Source of the DNA: an uncultured Acidobacteriia bacterium
GTDB lineage: Bacteria > Acidobacteriota > Terriglobia > Bryobacterales > Bryobacteraceae
NCBI GenBank assembly: GCA_903925015.1
Contig: CAIYDY010000088.1
Location: forward strand, 1-34,139
Length of the DNA stretch: 34,139 nucleotides
Reading direction: 5' to 3'
Part shown: positions 14,777 to 22,382 of the stretch, one piece after another
Position numbering within the stretch: the first letter of the stretch is position 1
How the letters are laid out: each line of letters begins with the position of its first letter
Program-made: the position numbers and the translations under genes
The notes under the pieces: model-generated
Told to the model about the DNA's origin: nothing
What the model saw: only the letters and a program-made list of their open reading frames with translations
The model's database searches: none

Positions 14777-15886
14777 ATGAAACGACTACTGGCGTTGTTT
14801 GCGATGACGTGCGCCGTTTTGTGCGCAGGCACCCTTTTCAGCGGCTCCTACCCGAATGTGATCCTCGTAATCGATGAGGCGCAGGGGAAGGTCGTCGACA
14901 CCATCAAGCTGGAGACGGGTCTCCCGACCAATATCCGGATGTCGCATGACAAGAAGCTGCTATATGTGTTCACCAACGACCACTCGGGCTTCGAAGTCGT
15001 GGACATCGCCTCCCGCAAGGTCCTGAGCCACTTCGTGTTGAACGATTCGACCCACAAGTACCGGACCCAGGGCGGTGCTCCCGATCCCCAAGGCAAGTTT
15101 CTTTACGCCACCACCACCAAGTACTCCAAGCTGATCGACCGTTATGAGATCGGCAAGGCGCAGTATTCGATCATCGATATCGCGCAACAGAAGATCGTGA
15201 AATCGGTGGACCAGCCAACCGAGCCCAGCCCGGGTGAGGCGGGTGCTGCTGGTGGTGGGGGCGGCGGCGGTGGCGGACGCGGCGGCGGGTTTGAAGTTTC
15301 GCCCGACGGCAAGTACCTCTACCAGTTCGGTGCCAACGTGAAGGTGCTCAAAGCGGAGGATTTCAGCGAGGTGGAAACGATCCCGCTCGGCTTGCCGGAC
15401 TCCCCCAACGCGGAGGGTCTCGCCATCGCCGGTACCCAAGATGGCTTGGGCCAGGCCGACCAGCGCGTCTCGCTGTTCACGTACTCCGATCCATTCGTTC
15501 ACAACAAGGTGTTCGGTCTGGCGACCTTTGACCTCAACAAGCGCAAGTTCGACTTCAAGCCAATCGGTCCGGCACCTATGGCCATGACCTATCTTCGTGT
15601 CGCTCCCGACATGAAGGAGGCTTACTCCGTGATCGTCAACGGTACGGGCGGCAACAGGCGCTGCGAGTTCTGGGCGATTGATGTTCCAACCACCAAGCTT
15701 GCCCGGACTGCTGAGGTTCCGTGCCGTTCCCGGTTCAGCTTCGGCATGTCCGCCGATGGCAAGAAGCTGTATATGTACGGCGCTGGTTATGAAATCGAGG
15801 TGTACGACGCCAAGACGCTCAAATTGGAAACGATTTGGGATCTTGGCCATGACATGACCATGAGTGGGTTGGTCACGCTGCCTTGA
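14777..15886 (+). CDS. qhpB: Quinohemoprotein amine dehydrogenase beta subunit (beta-propeller)
   Basis: The beta subunit is a seven-bladed propeller that, with gamma, forms the amine-binding active site in the periplasm. The 369-residue precursor has a Sec signal (MKRLLALFAMTCAVLCAG) and repeated blade-like segments such as YPNVILVIDEAQGKVVDTI, SGFEVVDIASRKVLSHF, YSIIDIAQQKIVKSV, KYLYQFGANVKVL and KKLYMYGAGYEIEVYDAKT. A Gly-rich insert (GAAGGGGGGGGGRGGG, about residues 153-172) breaks the propeller between blades and is not something I know from the Paracoccus protein. ATG 14777 follows AAGGAGG, a strong Shine-Dalgarno, 44 nt after the gamma stop. Its TGA overlaps the next gene's TTG start. 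Beta-propeller sequence alone is unspecific. The call rests on position and blade pattern. Confidence 0.9.
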   Translation: MKRLLALFAMTCAVLCAGTLFSGSYPNVILVIDEAQGKVVDTIKLETGLPTNIRMSHDKKLLYVFTNDHSGFEVVDIASRKVLSHFVLNDSTHKYRTQGGAPDPQGKFLYATTTKYSKLIDRYEIGKAQYSIIDIAQQKIVKSVDQPTEPSPGEAGAAGGGGGGGGGRGGGFEVSPDGKYLYQFGANVKVLKAEDFSEVETIPLGLPDSPNAEGLAIAGTQDGLGQADQRVSLFTYSDPFVHNKVFGLATFDLNKRKFDFKPIGPAPMAMTYLRVAPDMKEAYSVIVNGTGGNRRCEFWAIDVPTTKLARTAEVPCRSRFSFGMSADGKKLYMYGAGYEIEVYDAKTLKLETIWDLGHDMTMSGLVTLP

Positions 15887-17190
15887 GGCATGCCGTCGTA
15901 TTGCTTCTGTATGCGGCGCTGGGGTTTTCGCAATCCCGGCGCGAGCCCACGGTGGCGGCCCGCCAAGCCTTGGATCTACTCCTGGCTGCAAAGTATGCAG
16001 AGCTGCAGCCCATGTTGACTCCGTTGGGTCGCGAGAGGTTGACGCCGGAATTCCTGCGGGACAAAGTTGGTGTCGAGATCAAGAGCTTCGGTAACTTGGC
16101 CGGTGTCGGGACCCCGGTGACGGCGGTCGAAGGCAAAAACACCCTGGTCAGCTTTCCATGCCGCTTTACCGCGACAACGGTAAATATCCAGCTCACAGTC
16201 AATGACGCGTCGCAGATTGCGGGGCTTTACCTACGTCCGGCGGAAGCGCCCCTGCCGCCGCAACGCCAGCAGCCCTCCTATAGCAATAGGGCCCGGTTCG
16301 CCGAGCGGGAGGTTTCCATTGGAATCGATCCTTGGAAGCTGGGCGGTACCCTGGCCATGCCGAAGGGCGCGGGTCCATTTCCGGCAATCGTGCTGGTGCA
16401 CGGCCCAGGCCCGAACGACCGCGACGAGACACTCTACTCCAACCGTATTTTCAAGGATTTGGCCGAAGGGCTGGCCTCGCAGGGGATTGCGGTTTTGCGC
16501 TACGACAAGCGCACCAAGGTGTATGGGGAGAAGATGGCCGACCTCGATTACACCGTGGAGCAGGAAACGGTTGCCGATGCTGTGCAGGCTGTGGCGTTCC
16601 TGCGGTCGCAGCCTGGCATTGATCCCGGACGCGTCTCATTGCTCGGCCATAGCCTTGGCGGTTATCTCGCTCCGCGCATTGCGGCCAAGGACTCAAAACT
16701 AGCGGGTATCATCCTGCTGGCGGCCAACGCGAGGCCGATCGAGGACGTAACATTGGACCAGTTCACCTATGTGGCGAAGCTTGGCGGCGCATCCGCTCCG
16801 GAAGTACAGAAGCGGTTGGAGTTATTGAAGGGCGAGGTTGCGAAGGTAAAGTCGTTGGGTCCCGGAAAGCAAAATCCGCCGGTCGTGATGGGGCTCCGTA
16901 GTACCTATTTGCTGGATCTGAAGGGCTATGATGCGCCTGGCAGCATCAAACGGACGGGTCTACCTGTTCTGGTGTTGCAAGGGGAGCGCGACTTCCAAGT
17001 GACCATGGCGGATTTCAGCCTTTGGAAAGCCGCTTTGGGAGCTGCGGCGACTTACAAAGCCTATCCAGCCCTGAACCACCTGTTCATAAGTTCCCAACAG
17101 AAGAGTACTCCAGCGGAGTACCGCGTTCCAGGCAATGTAGCTCCCGAAGTGATAGCGGACATCTCAGCTTGGGTAAAACGCGCAAAATGA
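15883..17190 (+). CDS. Secreted alpha/beta hydrolase with N-terminal DUF3887-like domain
   Basis: This 435-residue exported serine hydrolase starts with a signal peptide (RHAVVLLLYAALGFSQ). A DUF3887-like region follows (about 25-115, AARQALDLLLAAKYAELQPM). The hydrolase fold has the oxyanion motif VLVHGPGPNDRD, the nucleophile elbow GHSLGG (Ser257), Asp370 in GERDFQ, and His399 in ALNHLF. It would hydrolyse an ester or amide in the periplasm; the substrate is unknown. The TTG at 15883 overlaps the beta stop (TTGA), the same overlap type seen between qhpD and gamma. Its TGA overlaps the next gene's ATG. It is thus tightly embedded in the amine dehydrogenase operon, although not part of the classical set, and might release or process amine substrates. 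Confidence 0.87.
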   Translation: MRHAVVLLLYAALGFSQSRREPTVAARQALDLLLAAKYAELQPMLTPLGRERLTPEFLRDKVGVEIKSFGNLAGVGTPVTAVEGKNTLVSFPCRFTATTVNIQLTVNDASQIAGLYLRPAEAPLPPQRQQPSYSNRARFAEREVSIGIDPWKLGGTLAMPKGAGPFPAIVLVHGPGPNDRDETLYSNRIFKDLAEGLASQGIAVLRYDKRTKVYGEKMADLDYTVEQETVADAVQAVAFLRSQPGIDPGRVSLLGHSLGGYLAPRIAAKDSKLAGIILLAANARPIEDVTLDQFTYVAKLGGASAPEVQKRLELLKGEVAKVKSLGPGKQNPPVVMGLRSTYLLDLKGYDAPGSIKRTGLPVLVLQGERDFQVTMADFSLWKAALGAAATYKAYPALNHLFISSQQKSTPAEYRVPGNVAPEVIADISAWVKRAK

Positions 17191-18485
17191 TGAACCGTCG
17201 TCAATTCCTTGCCCTCGGCGCGGGTCTTCCCCTGGTAAACGCCGCCGAAGCGCCAGACCATACGCTGCGCATCAGCGAAGTGACCGTGGATCTTGGCCGG
17301 AAGCATACGGTCAAGACTCTGGCTTACAACGGCCAGGTTCCGGGTCCGCTGCTCCGGATGAAGGAAGGGCAGCCGACCACGGTCGATGTGGTGAATGAAA
17401 CCCGCGACCCGGAGATGGTCCATTGGCACGGCTTCCATATTCCGCCGGAAGTGGATGGGGCGCACGAGGAAGGCACCCCGATGGTGCAGGGGCGCGACCG
17501 GCGTTCCTATTCCTTTGTCCCGACGCCCTCCGGAACGCGCTGGTACCACACCCACGCGATGGCCGGGCACAACCTGAAAATCGGCAGCTATTCGGGTCAA
17601 TTCGGGATGGCGATTGTCGAGCCGAAAGAGAATCCGGGCCGGTATGACCTTGAGGTTCCGATCCTGCTCCATGAGTTTGATCCGTACTTTGCGGCCGCCA
17701 CCGACATGGACCTGACCTACAGGCTCTTCACGGTGAACGGCAAGATGCTGGGTTCGGGAGAGCCCGTCCGGGTCCGCCCCGGCCAAAGGGCTCTCTTCCG
17801 CATCGTCAATGCCAGCGCGACTTTGGAGCATACCCTGGCACTGCCCGGACACACCTTCCGGGTGGTAGCGCTGGATGGAAACGCTGTGGCCTCGCCCCGA
17901 TCGGTGCCGACCGTGCGGTTGAGCCCCGGCGAGCGGATTGACGCTGTTGTGGAGATGAAGGCACCGGGCGCGTGGATCTTTGGCGAGGTGGATGCTGCGC
18001 AGCGGAATGCGGGTGCCGGGATTGTCGTCGAGTATTCGGGGTCGGTAGGCAAGCCGCAGTGGACGGCTCCGCCTGCTTTCCGATGGGACTACAGCCTGTT
18101 TGGCACCGCCGCCGAAGCGCCAAAGTCCGATGTGCGGATTCCGTTGGTAATCGAGCCGGGAAAGAACGGCAATCTCTGGGCGATCAATGGAAAATCATGG
18201 CCGAATACGGACGAGATCGTGCTGCGTCCGGGTCGTAGAAACCGGTTGGTCTTTGAGAACCGAGCCGAGATGGACCACCCCGTACATCTGCACCGCCACA
18301 CCTTTGAAGTTGTGGTCCTGGCAGGAAAGCCAATGTCCGGCGTGTTCAAGGACGTAGTCTTGGTTCCGGCCAAACAGACGGTGGAAGTGGAAGTTGCGCA
18401 GGTCGCCCCGGGTCCGTCCTTGTTCCACTGCCACCAGCAGTTTCATATGGATTTTGGGTTTATGGCCCTGATGCGCTCCGAGTGA
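17187..18485 (+). CDS. Tat-exported multicopper oxidase (laccase-like)
   Basis: This 432-residue three-cupredoxin-domain multicopper oxidase couples one-electron substrate oxidation to reduction of O2 to water. A twin-arginine signal (MMNRRQFLALGAGLPLVNAAEA) exports it folded. Copper motifs are HWHG (79-82), HTH (121-123), HPVHLH (364-369) and HCHQQFHMDFGFM (414-426). Cys415, His364 and His420 make the type 1 site. The residue ten after the Cys, where CueO-type enzymes have Met, is Phe425, as in high-potential laccases. There is no Met-rich insert as in CueO. ATG 17187 (or 17190) overlaps the hydrolase stop. It is last in the operon, and its 3' end overlaps qhpE tail-to-tail by 43 bp. A role as terminal electron acceptor for the dehydrogenase is an inference. 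Confidence 0.93.
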   Translation: MMNRRQFLALGAGLPLVNAAEAPDHTLRISEVTVDLGRKHTVKTLAYNGQVPGPLLRMKEGQPTTVDVVNETRDPEMVHWHGFHIPPEVDGAHEEGTPMVQGRDRRSYSFVPTPSGTRWYHTHAMAGHNLKIGSYSGQFGMAIVEPKENPGRYDLEVPILLHEFDPYFAAATDMDLTYRLFTVNGKMLGSGEPVRVRPGQRALFRIVNASATLEHTLALPGHTFRVVALDGNAVASPRSVPTVRLSPGERIDAVVEMKAPGAWIFGEVDAAQRNAGAGIVVEYSGSVGKPQWTAPPAFRWDYSLFGTAAEAPKSDVRIPLVIEPGKNGNLWAINGKSWPNTDEIVLRPGRRNRLVFENRAEMDHPVHLHRHTFEVVVLAGKPMSGVFKDVVLVPAKQTVEVEVAQVAPGPSLFHCHQQFHMDFGFMALMRSE

Positions 18486-19078
18486 TCCCTGGCCAGAAAG
18501 CCGGACACATTCGCGACCGCAAAGCTGATGCCTTGGAGGTTTCGTTCCACCGGAATTCCAGGTGCGGGCCGTGGGTACCCGGATGCCGCGAGTCCGTTGG
18601 CAACGCGCCGATACTGGTCGCGGGGGCATGTCAAATCCAGCAGGACCCCCGAAACACCCGGCATGCAGCCCGGAAACTGGGGGATTCCGTCCGATTCAAG
18701 CGCAGCCACCAGCTGGACTCCGGCCTCAGCCGCGCGGGCGACCAGAGGGGCGAAATGGGCGGCGTGGGCCGGGTTGGCCGTGCCGAGGCTCAGATTGACG
18801 ATGTCCATCTGCTCGTCCAAGGCCCATTCAATTGCCCGCAACAGGCACCGGGCATTGGTGCGCAGTGATTCGTGGAAGACTTTCACGGCGAAGTAGTCGG
18901 CATCGACACCGACGGCCTTCTCCTGGATTGCCGCCATTACGGCTGTTCCGTGGCCGAGATGGTCCAGATATTCGCCCTCGGTGACAATCCCGGCTCCAGT
19001 GATCGAGACGCCTCCTGCCACGCGTCCGATGTGGGGGTGGGCGGGGTTGACGCCGCTGTCGATCACCGCGACGCGCAT
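18443..19078 (-). CDS. qhpE: Subtilisin-like serine protease QhpE (gamma-subunit leader peptidase)
   Basis: QhpE removes the leader of the cross-linked gamma subunit. This compact S8 protease of 211 residues has the triad Asp7 (VAVIDSGVN), His43 (DHLGHGTAV) and Ser185 (GISFAVANVSG), with no signal peptide or propeptide, as expected for a cytoplasmic processing protease. The usual oxyanion-hole Asn region (AAxNxG) reads AALESDG (125-131), without Asn. ATG 19078 gives MRVAVIDSG, has GGGAG just upstream and overlaps the ABC transporter's 3' end by 16 bp. A longer in-frame start at 19132 would add an unneeded Arg-rich extension. The identity as QhpE rather than a generic subtilase rests on its place with qhpF and qhpG beside the dehydrogenase operon. 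Confidence 0.88.
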   Translation of the reverse strand: MRVAVIDSGVNPAHPHIGRVAGGVSITGAGIVTEGEYLDHLGHGTAVMAAIQEKAVGVDADYFAVKVFHESLRTNARCLLRAIEWALDEQMDIVNLSLGTANPAHAAHFAPLVARAAEAGVQLVAALESDGIPQFPGCMPGVSGVLLDLTCPRDQYRRVANGLAASGYPRPAPGIPVERNLQGISFAVANVSGFLARDHSERIRAINPKSI

Positions 19079-20712
19079 ATCTCCCGCATTTGGGCGCGTC
19101 CGCCTTGTAGAGTTATCAGGTAGTCCGCGCATTCGGCCAACGCCGGGCGATGGGTGATCACAATGAGGGTCGCGTCCGGCAAGGCTTGGCGCAGGTTGAC
19201 GGTGACCAGCTTCTCCATCTCCGTATCGAGGGCCGAGGTGGGCTCGTCCAGAATCAGTACGGACGGCTTGCGGATCAAGGCACGGGCGAGCGCGACCCGT
19301 TGGCGCTCGCCCACGGAAAGCGCCATGCCGCGCTCCCCAGTCGGGGTCTGGTAGCCCTGCGGCAATCGGGCGATCAATTCGTCGAGACCCGCCAACCGGC
19401 CCGCTGCCGCAATCTGCTCGACCTGGGCCGAGGGGTCTCCCCAGGCGATGTTCTCCGCGATGGTCGCGTTGAAGAGATACGGCGACTGGTCCACCAGCAG
19501 GACATGGCGGCGCAAGTCGGCGAGCCGGAGGTCGCGCAGGTCCAGCCCGTCGATCAGGATTCGGCCTTGATCGGGGTCCAGATAGCGTGTGAGCAGATCG
19601 GCCAACGTCGACTTTCCCGTGCCGCTGGGCCCCAGAATGGCGCAGAAGCTTCCGGCGGGGATGGTGAGGGAGATGTCATTGAGTACCGCATTCCGGTCGT
19701 GCCGAAGGGAGACCGATTCAAGCCGGATCGAGTCCAGAATGCCCCCCAGGGGCAACGCACCGGGCTTTTCGACCACTTCGGCGGGTGTGTCGAACAATTC
19801 GAACAGGCGCGCGAGCGAGACCCGCGCCGAGGCGAGGCTTGCGGTCAGGCTCATTAGGTTTTGGACCGGCGACAGCAATCGCGTGTGGTATGCCATGAAT
19901 GCCACAAGCGTACCGATCGTCATTTCACCCTGGATGATCATCCAGCCGCCGTAGAGGAATACCGTCGAGGTGGCCACCGCCAGAATTGTGCCGGGAACCG
20001 CCCCGGTGAGGAAGGAGGTCATTTGGACCTCCAGCATTGTGTCGATAAACGAGTCGTTGCGCTTTCTGAACCGCTCGGCCTCGTGCGCCCCGGCGTGCAG
20101 CGACACCACGACCCGCATGCCAAGGATCGATTCCACGAAGAAGCTCCCCAAATCCGCACTGCGCTCCCGTAGGGTTTTGGTGAGGGCGGTCAGCTTCCGC
20201 TGGTACTTGAGAAACGCCAGCACACAGGCCGGGATCAGGATCACCCCTGCGAAGAAGAGTTTCCAGCTGAGCCAGAGCATCATCACGATGGCACCGACCA
20301 GGAACGCGATGTTGCTGAGCACCGAGAGTACGGCGTCGGCCGAGACTCGCTGCACCTCGCCCGCGTCGTTGTTCAGGCGCGACATCAAATCCCCCAGCCG
20401 GTTTCCGGCGTAGAATCGCGGCGAGAGGGTTTGCAGATGGCGGAACAACGCCAGTCGCAAGTCGAAAAGCATGGCCGCGGAGATACGGACATACCGATAG
20501 CTGGAGAGGATGTTCAGGACGAAATTCAGGACTGTGGCCCCGAACAGCAGGGCGGTAATCCATGCCAGTGCCCGCATGTCCCTGGGCATCAGGGCGCGGT
20601 CGATCAGGAGCCTCGAAACGTAGGGCTGGAACAAGCCCAGGGCCGTGGCACCGAGGCTGATGGTCAACACCAGCAGCAATTGACGGGTGTACGGACGAAG
20701 GTATGCCGCCAA
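19063..20712 (-). CDS. qhpF: ABC exporter QhpF (fused membrane-ATPase half-transporter)
   Basis: This 549-residue half-transporter has six predicted membrane helices in residues 1-300 (for example QLLLVLTISLGATALGLF and LSNIAFLVGAIVMMLWL), followed by an ATPase domain. Walker A is GPSGTGKST (361-369), the Q-loop Gln409, the signature LSVGE (465-469), Walker B VLILDE (485-490) and a VITHR switch. It would work as a homodimer. In the Paracoccus cluster QhpF exports the processed gamma subunit, and the linkage to qhpE and qhpG supports that role here. The start is TTG 20712. No ATG or GTG lies between it and the upstream in-frame stop at 20758, so the start is tentative. It precedes qhpE with a 16-bp overlap. 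Confidence 0.88.
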   Translation of the reverse strand: MAAYLRPYTRQLLLVLTISLGATALGLFQPYVSRLLIDRALMPRDMRALAWITALLFGATVLNFVLNILSSYRYVRISAAMLFDLRLALFRHLQTLSPRFYAGNRLGDLMSRLNNDAGEVQRVSADAVLSVLSNIAFLVGAIVMMLWLSWKLFFAGVILIPACVLAFLKYQRKLTALTKTLRERSADLGSFFVESILGMRVVVSLHAGAHEAERFRKRNDSFIDTMLEVQMTSFLTGAVPGTILAVATSTVFLYGGWMIIQGEMTIGTLVAFMAYHTRLLSPVQNLMSLTASLASARVSLARLFELFDTPAEVVEKPGALPLGGILDSIRLESVSLRHDRNAVLNDISLTIPAGSFCAILGPSGTGKSTLADLLTRYLDPDQGRILIDGLDLRDLRLADLRRHVLLVDQSPYLFNATIAENIAWGDPSAQVEQIAAAGRLAGLDELIARLPQGYQTPTGERGMALSVGERQRVALARALIRKPSVLILDEPTSALDTEMEKLVTVNLRQALPDATLIVITHRPALAECADYLITLQGGRAQMREICASR

Positions 20713-20826
20713 CCGCCTATAAGTGCTCCAAGATGCAGTGGTGGAAGAGTCCGTAGTCTATGTTTAGCAAACTTGGGGGCCTTAGTCCAAGCGCAAAGTT
20801 TTGATCCTCCGTATCAGCGGAGACGT

Positions 20827-21819
20827 TTACGAGACCGGTTCAAGGTCGAAGCCGTTCAGCCGGAAGGCGTTCGCGGGCGGGGGCTGGCGGTTGCACCAGG
20901 CGATTCCGTCACACGCAGCTTGGGTTTGTTCTTTCCACCAGGGGCTTTCACCGCCGGACTCGTAGAATCCGCGGCACATTTCCAGATGTTTTCGGAAGCC
21001 AGCCATCAGTCGGCTCTGGTAGTGCCTCAGCAACGCGGATTGGTCGCCGCCACTTGCAGCCGCACGGAGGACAGCGCTGGCGAGGATTGCTTCCCGGACG
21101 GCATGCGCGGTTCCATCGCCGCAAATCGGATCAAATGCCATGGCGGCCGATCCGCACGCCAGCCAGTCAGGTCCGCAGACCGGCGACAGCATCCGCGGGG
21201 AGCAGGGAAAGCGGACACCGTGTGATCCAATTCGTTCGATTTGGCCGACTACCAGCTGACTGTTTCCCAGCATTTCGACTGGATCGCCGCCCACTGCGAT
21301 TAGCCATGCGGAACCGGGAGCGATGGTGATGACGAAGAGCCAGCCATTCTCCGTCGACTCGATCCAGCAGGCGTTGGCGGCGGCGGAGTCCCTCAGCTGG
21401 ACGGCAACGGCGGAAGCCATTCGGGAGCCGAAGCGCTGATCCATCGCACATGTCGAGGGTGCCGAGGCCGAGTGGATGGTCCAATCCGGGACCAGGTCGG
21501 TTGGATCGGCATTGCCTAGTCCGGCAAGCAGTTGCTCTTCTGAAACGACCACGGCCGAATGTTCCAGTGTGACGGGAAGTGCATCGGCTCCCCACTGGAC
21601 AATCCGCTTGGCAATTCGTGGCAGTCCATGAAGCAGGTCGGGGTTGTCAAAAGCATCGCGGATCAGATTGGCGGCGCCATCGGCGATCATGATCGCGGGT
21701 ACCGACGGTCGTGGAGTCGCTTCGAAGGAAACCTGCCAGTTTCCTCGGCCCAAGAGATGCGCGCAGCAGCGGGATGCTATCCCCTCCCCGTGAATCCTGA
21801 CTCGCCGCCCATCCAGCAT
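20827..21819 (-). CDS. qhpG: FAD-dependent monooxygenase QhpG (tryptophan hydroxylation for CTQ)
   Basis: QhpG is a single-component flavin monooxygenase that hydroxylates the gamma-subunit Trp on the way to the quinone. The 330-residue protein starts with a Rossmann beta-alpha-beta, RRVRIHGEGIASRCCAHLL, where GxGxxG reads GEGIAS with Ser as the third position. It continues with RPSVPAIMIADGAANLI and later the second FAD motif WLACGSAAMAFDPICGDG (about 216-233), which parallels the GDAAxxFDPxxGxG motif of halogenase-like flavoproteins with Ser in place of Asp. ATG 21819 begins just before the Rossmann strand; no good Shine-Dalgarno is visible. The open frame runs on upstream to about 22518 but has no family features. 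It is 114 bp upstream of qhpF. The specific function rests on context. Confidence 0.82.
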   Translation of the reverse strand: MLDGRRVRIHGEGIASRCCAHLLGRGNWQVSFEATPRPSVPAIMIADGAANLIRDAFDNPDLLHGLPRIAKRIVQWGADALPVTLEHSAVVVSEEQLLAGLGNADPTDLVPDWTIHSASAPSTCAMDQRFGSRMASAVAVQLRDSAAANACWIESTENGWLFVITIAPGSAWLIAVGGDPVEMLGNSQLVVGQIERIGSHGVRFPCSPRMLSPVCGPDWLACGSAAMAFDPICGDGTAHAVREAILASAVLRAAASGGDQSALLRHYQSRLMAGFRKHLEMCRGFYESGGESPWWKEQTQAACDGIAWCNRQPPPANAFRLNGFDLEPVS

Positions 21820-21862
21820 GAAACCCAAGGATAACGCGCCTTGTGTGCCACACGTGGGATCC

Positions 21863-21988
21863 ATGCAGCTTGGCAATGTTGCGGACACCATAAGCGTTAC
21901 GGCGGAAGCAACGCCGATCCAACTTTCCAGTTCTGAAAAATCGCAAGCCATCGACGGGAACCAGTTGAATGCGGTGACACTCGGTGGA
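21863..21988 (+). pseudogene. Fragment of an Oar-like TonB-dependent receptor (pre-plug region)
   Basis: The plus-strand frame reads LGNVADTISVTAEATPIQL, then SSSEKSQAIDGNQLNAVTL. This is the characteristic stretch between the carboxypeptidase-regulatory-like domain and the plug of Oar-type receptors (VTVTAEA..QTSSSEK..I.G.Q). Nothing before or after it matches the family, and the frame becomes unrelated at about 21990. It is not a copy of the receptor at 7731, whose equivalent region differs (VSVNEVADSIITTDVSS). It is a relic of another paralogue, lying just upstream of qhpG on the opposite strand. Confidence 0.62.
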
Positions 21989-22382
21989 GATGCTGCTGGG
22001 CGTGGGGAACGGTGCCGGACTGGACTTGGCCCTCGCGTTGTTCCGGTCCGGGGACCGGGCACGGGGACTGGCATTGTTGGAGGGGGCGGGCAAGTCGGCC
22101 TGAAGCTTCGGCCTATGTGCGGGTGCGCACAGATATGCTGGTGGTTTCGGGAAAGCCCGTGGACGCTCTGGCGGCAGTTCTCAAGGCGCGGGGCCGGGCA
22201 GGGGCATCCAAGTTGGCGATTGAAAGGGGCGAAGACACTTGGGGCCGCGACGGGCCAGTGATGAGCTGGTTGGGTTTGTGGGTGCGATTGGGGCGGCGTG
22301 GTAGCGCTAGTCCCACCGAAGGAGGCGAGCTGCGGCCGGGACAGGTATGCGGCGACCTGCCCCGATACGCTTTTTGTAGATG
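21989..22382. other. Intergenic debris with a possible decayed TPR-like stretch
   Basis: Between the receptor fragment and the DUF1552 gene I find no intact gene. On the plus strand one frame reads LDLALALFRSGDRARGLALL before a stop at about 22100, and a second frame continues with VDALAAVLKARGRAG (near 22160-22205). Both resemble tetratricopeptide helices and could be one gene split by a frameshift, but the match is weak. No promoter or terminator was recognised. Confidence 0.3.

Noticed and set aside
18443-19132. QhpE start at 19132
   Set aside because: It would add 18 Arg-rich residues deep inside the qhpF gene. ATG 19078 has a Shine-Dalgarno and begins directly at the catalytic Asp strand.
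20807-20822. CTCCG/CGGAG hairpin between qhpG and qhpF as a terminator
   Set aside because: The stem is only 5 bp with a 6-nt loop and no T-run follows. The genes are probably co-transcribed.
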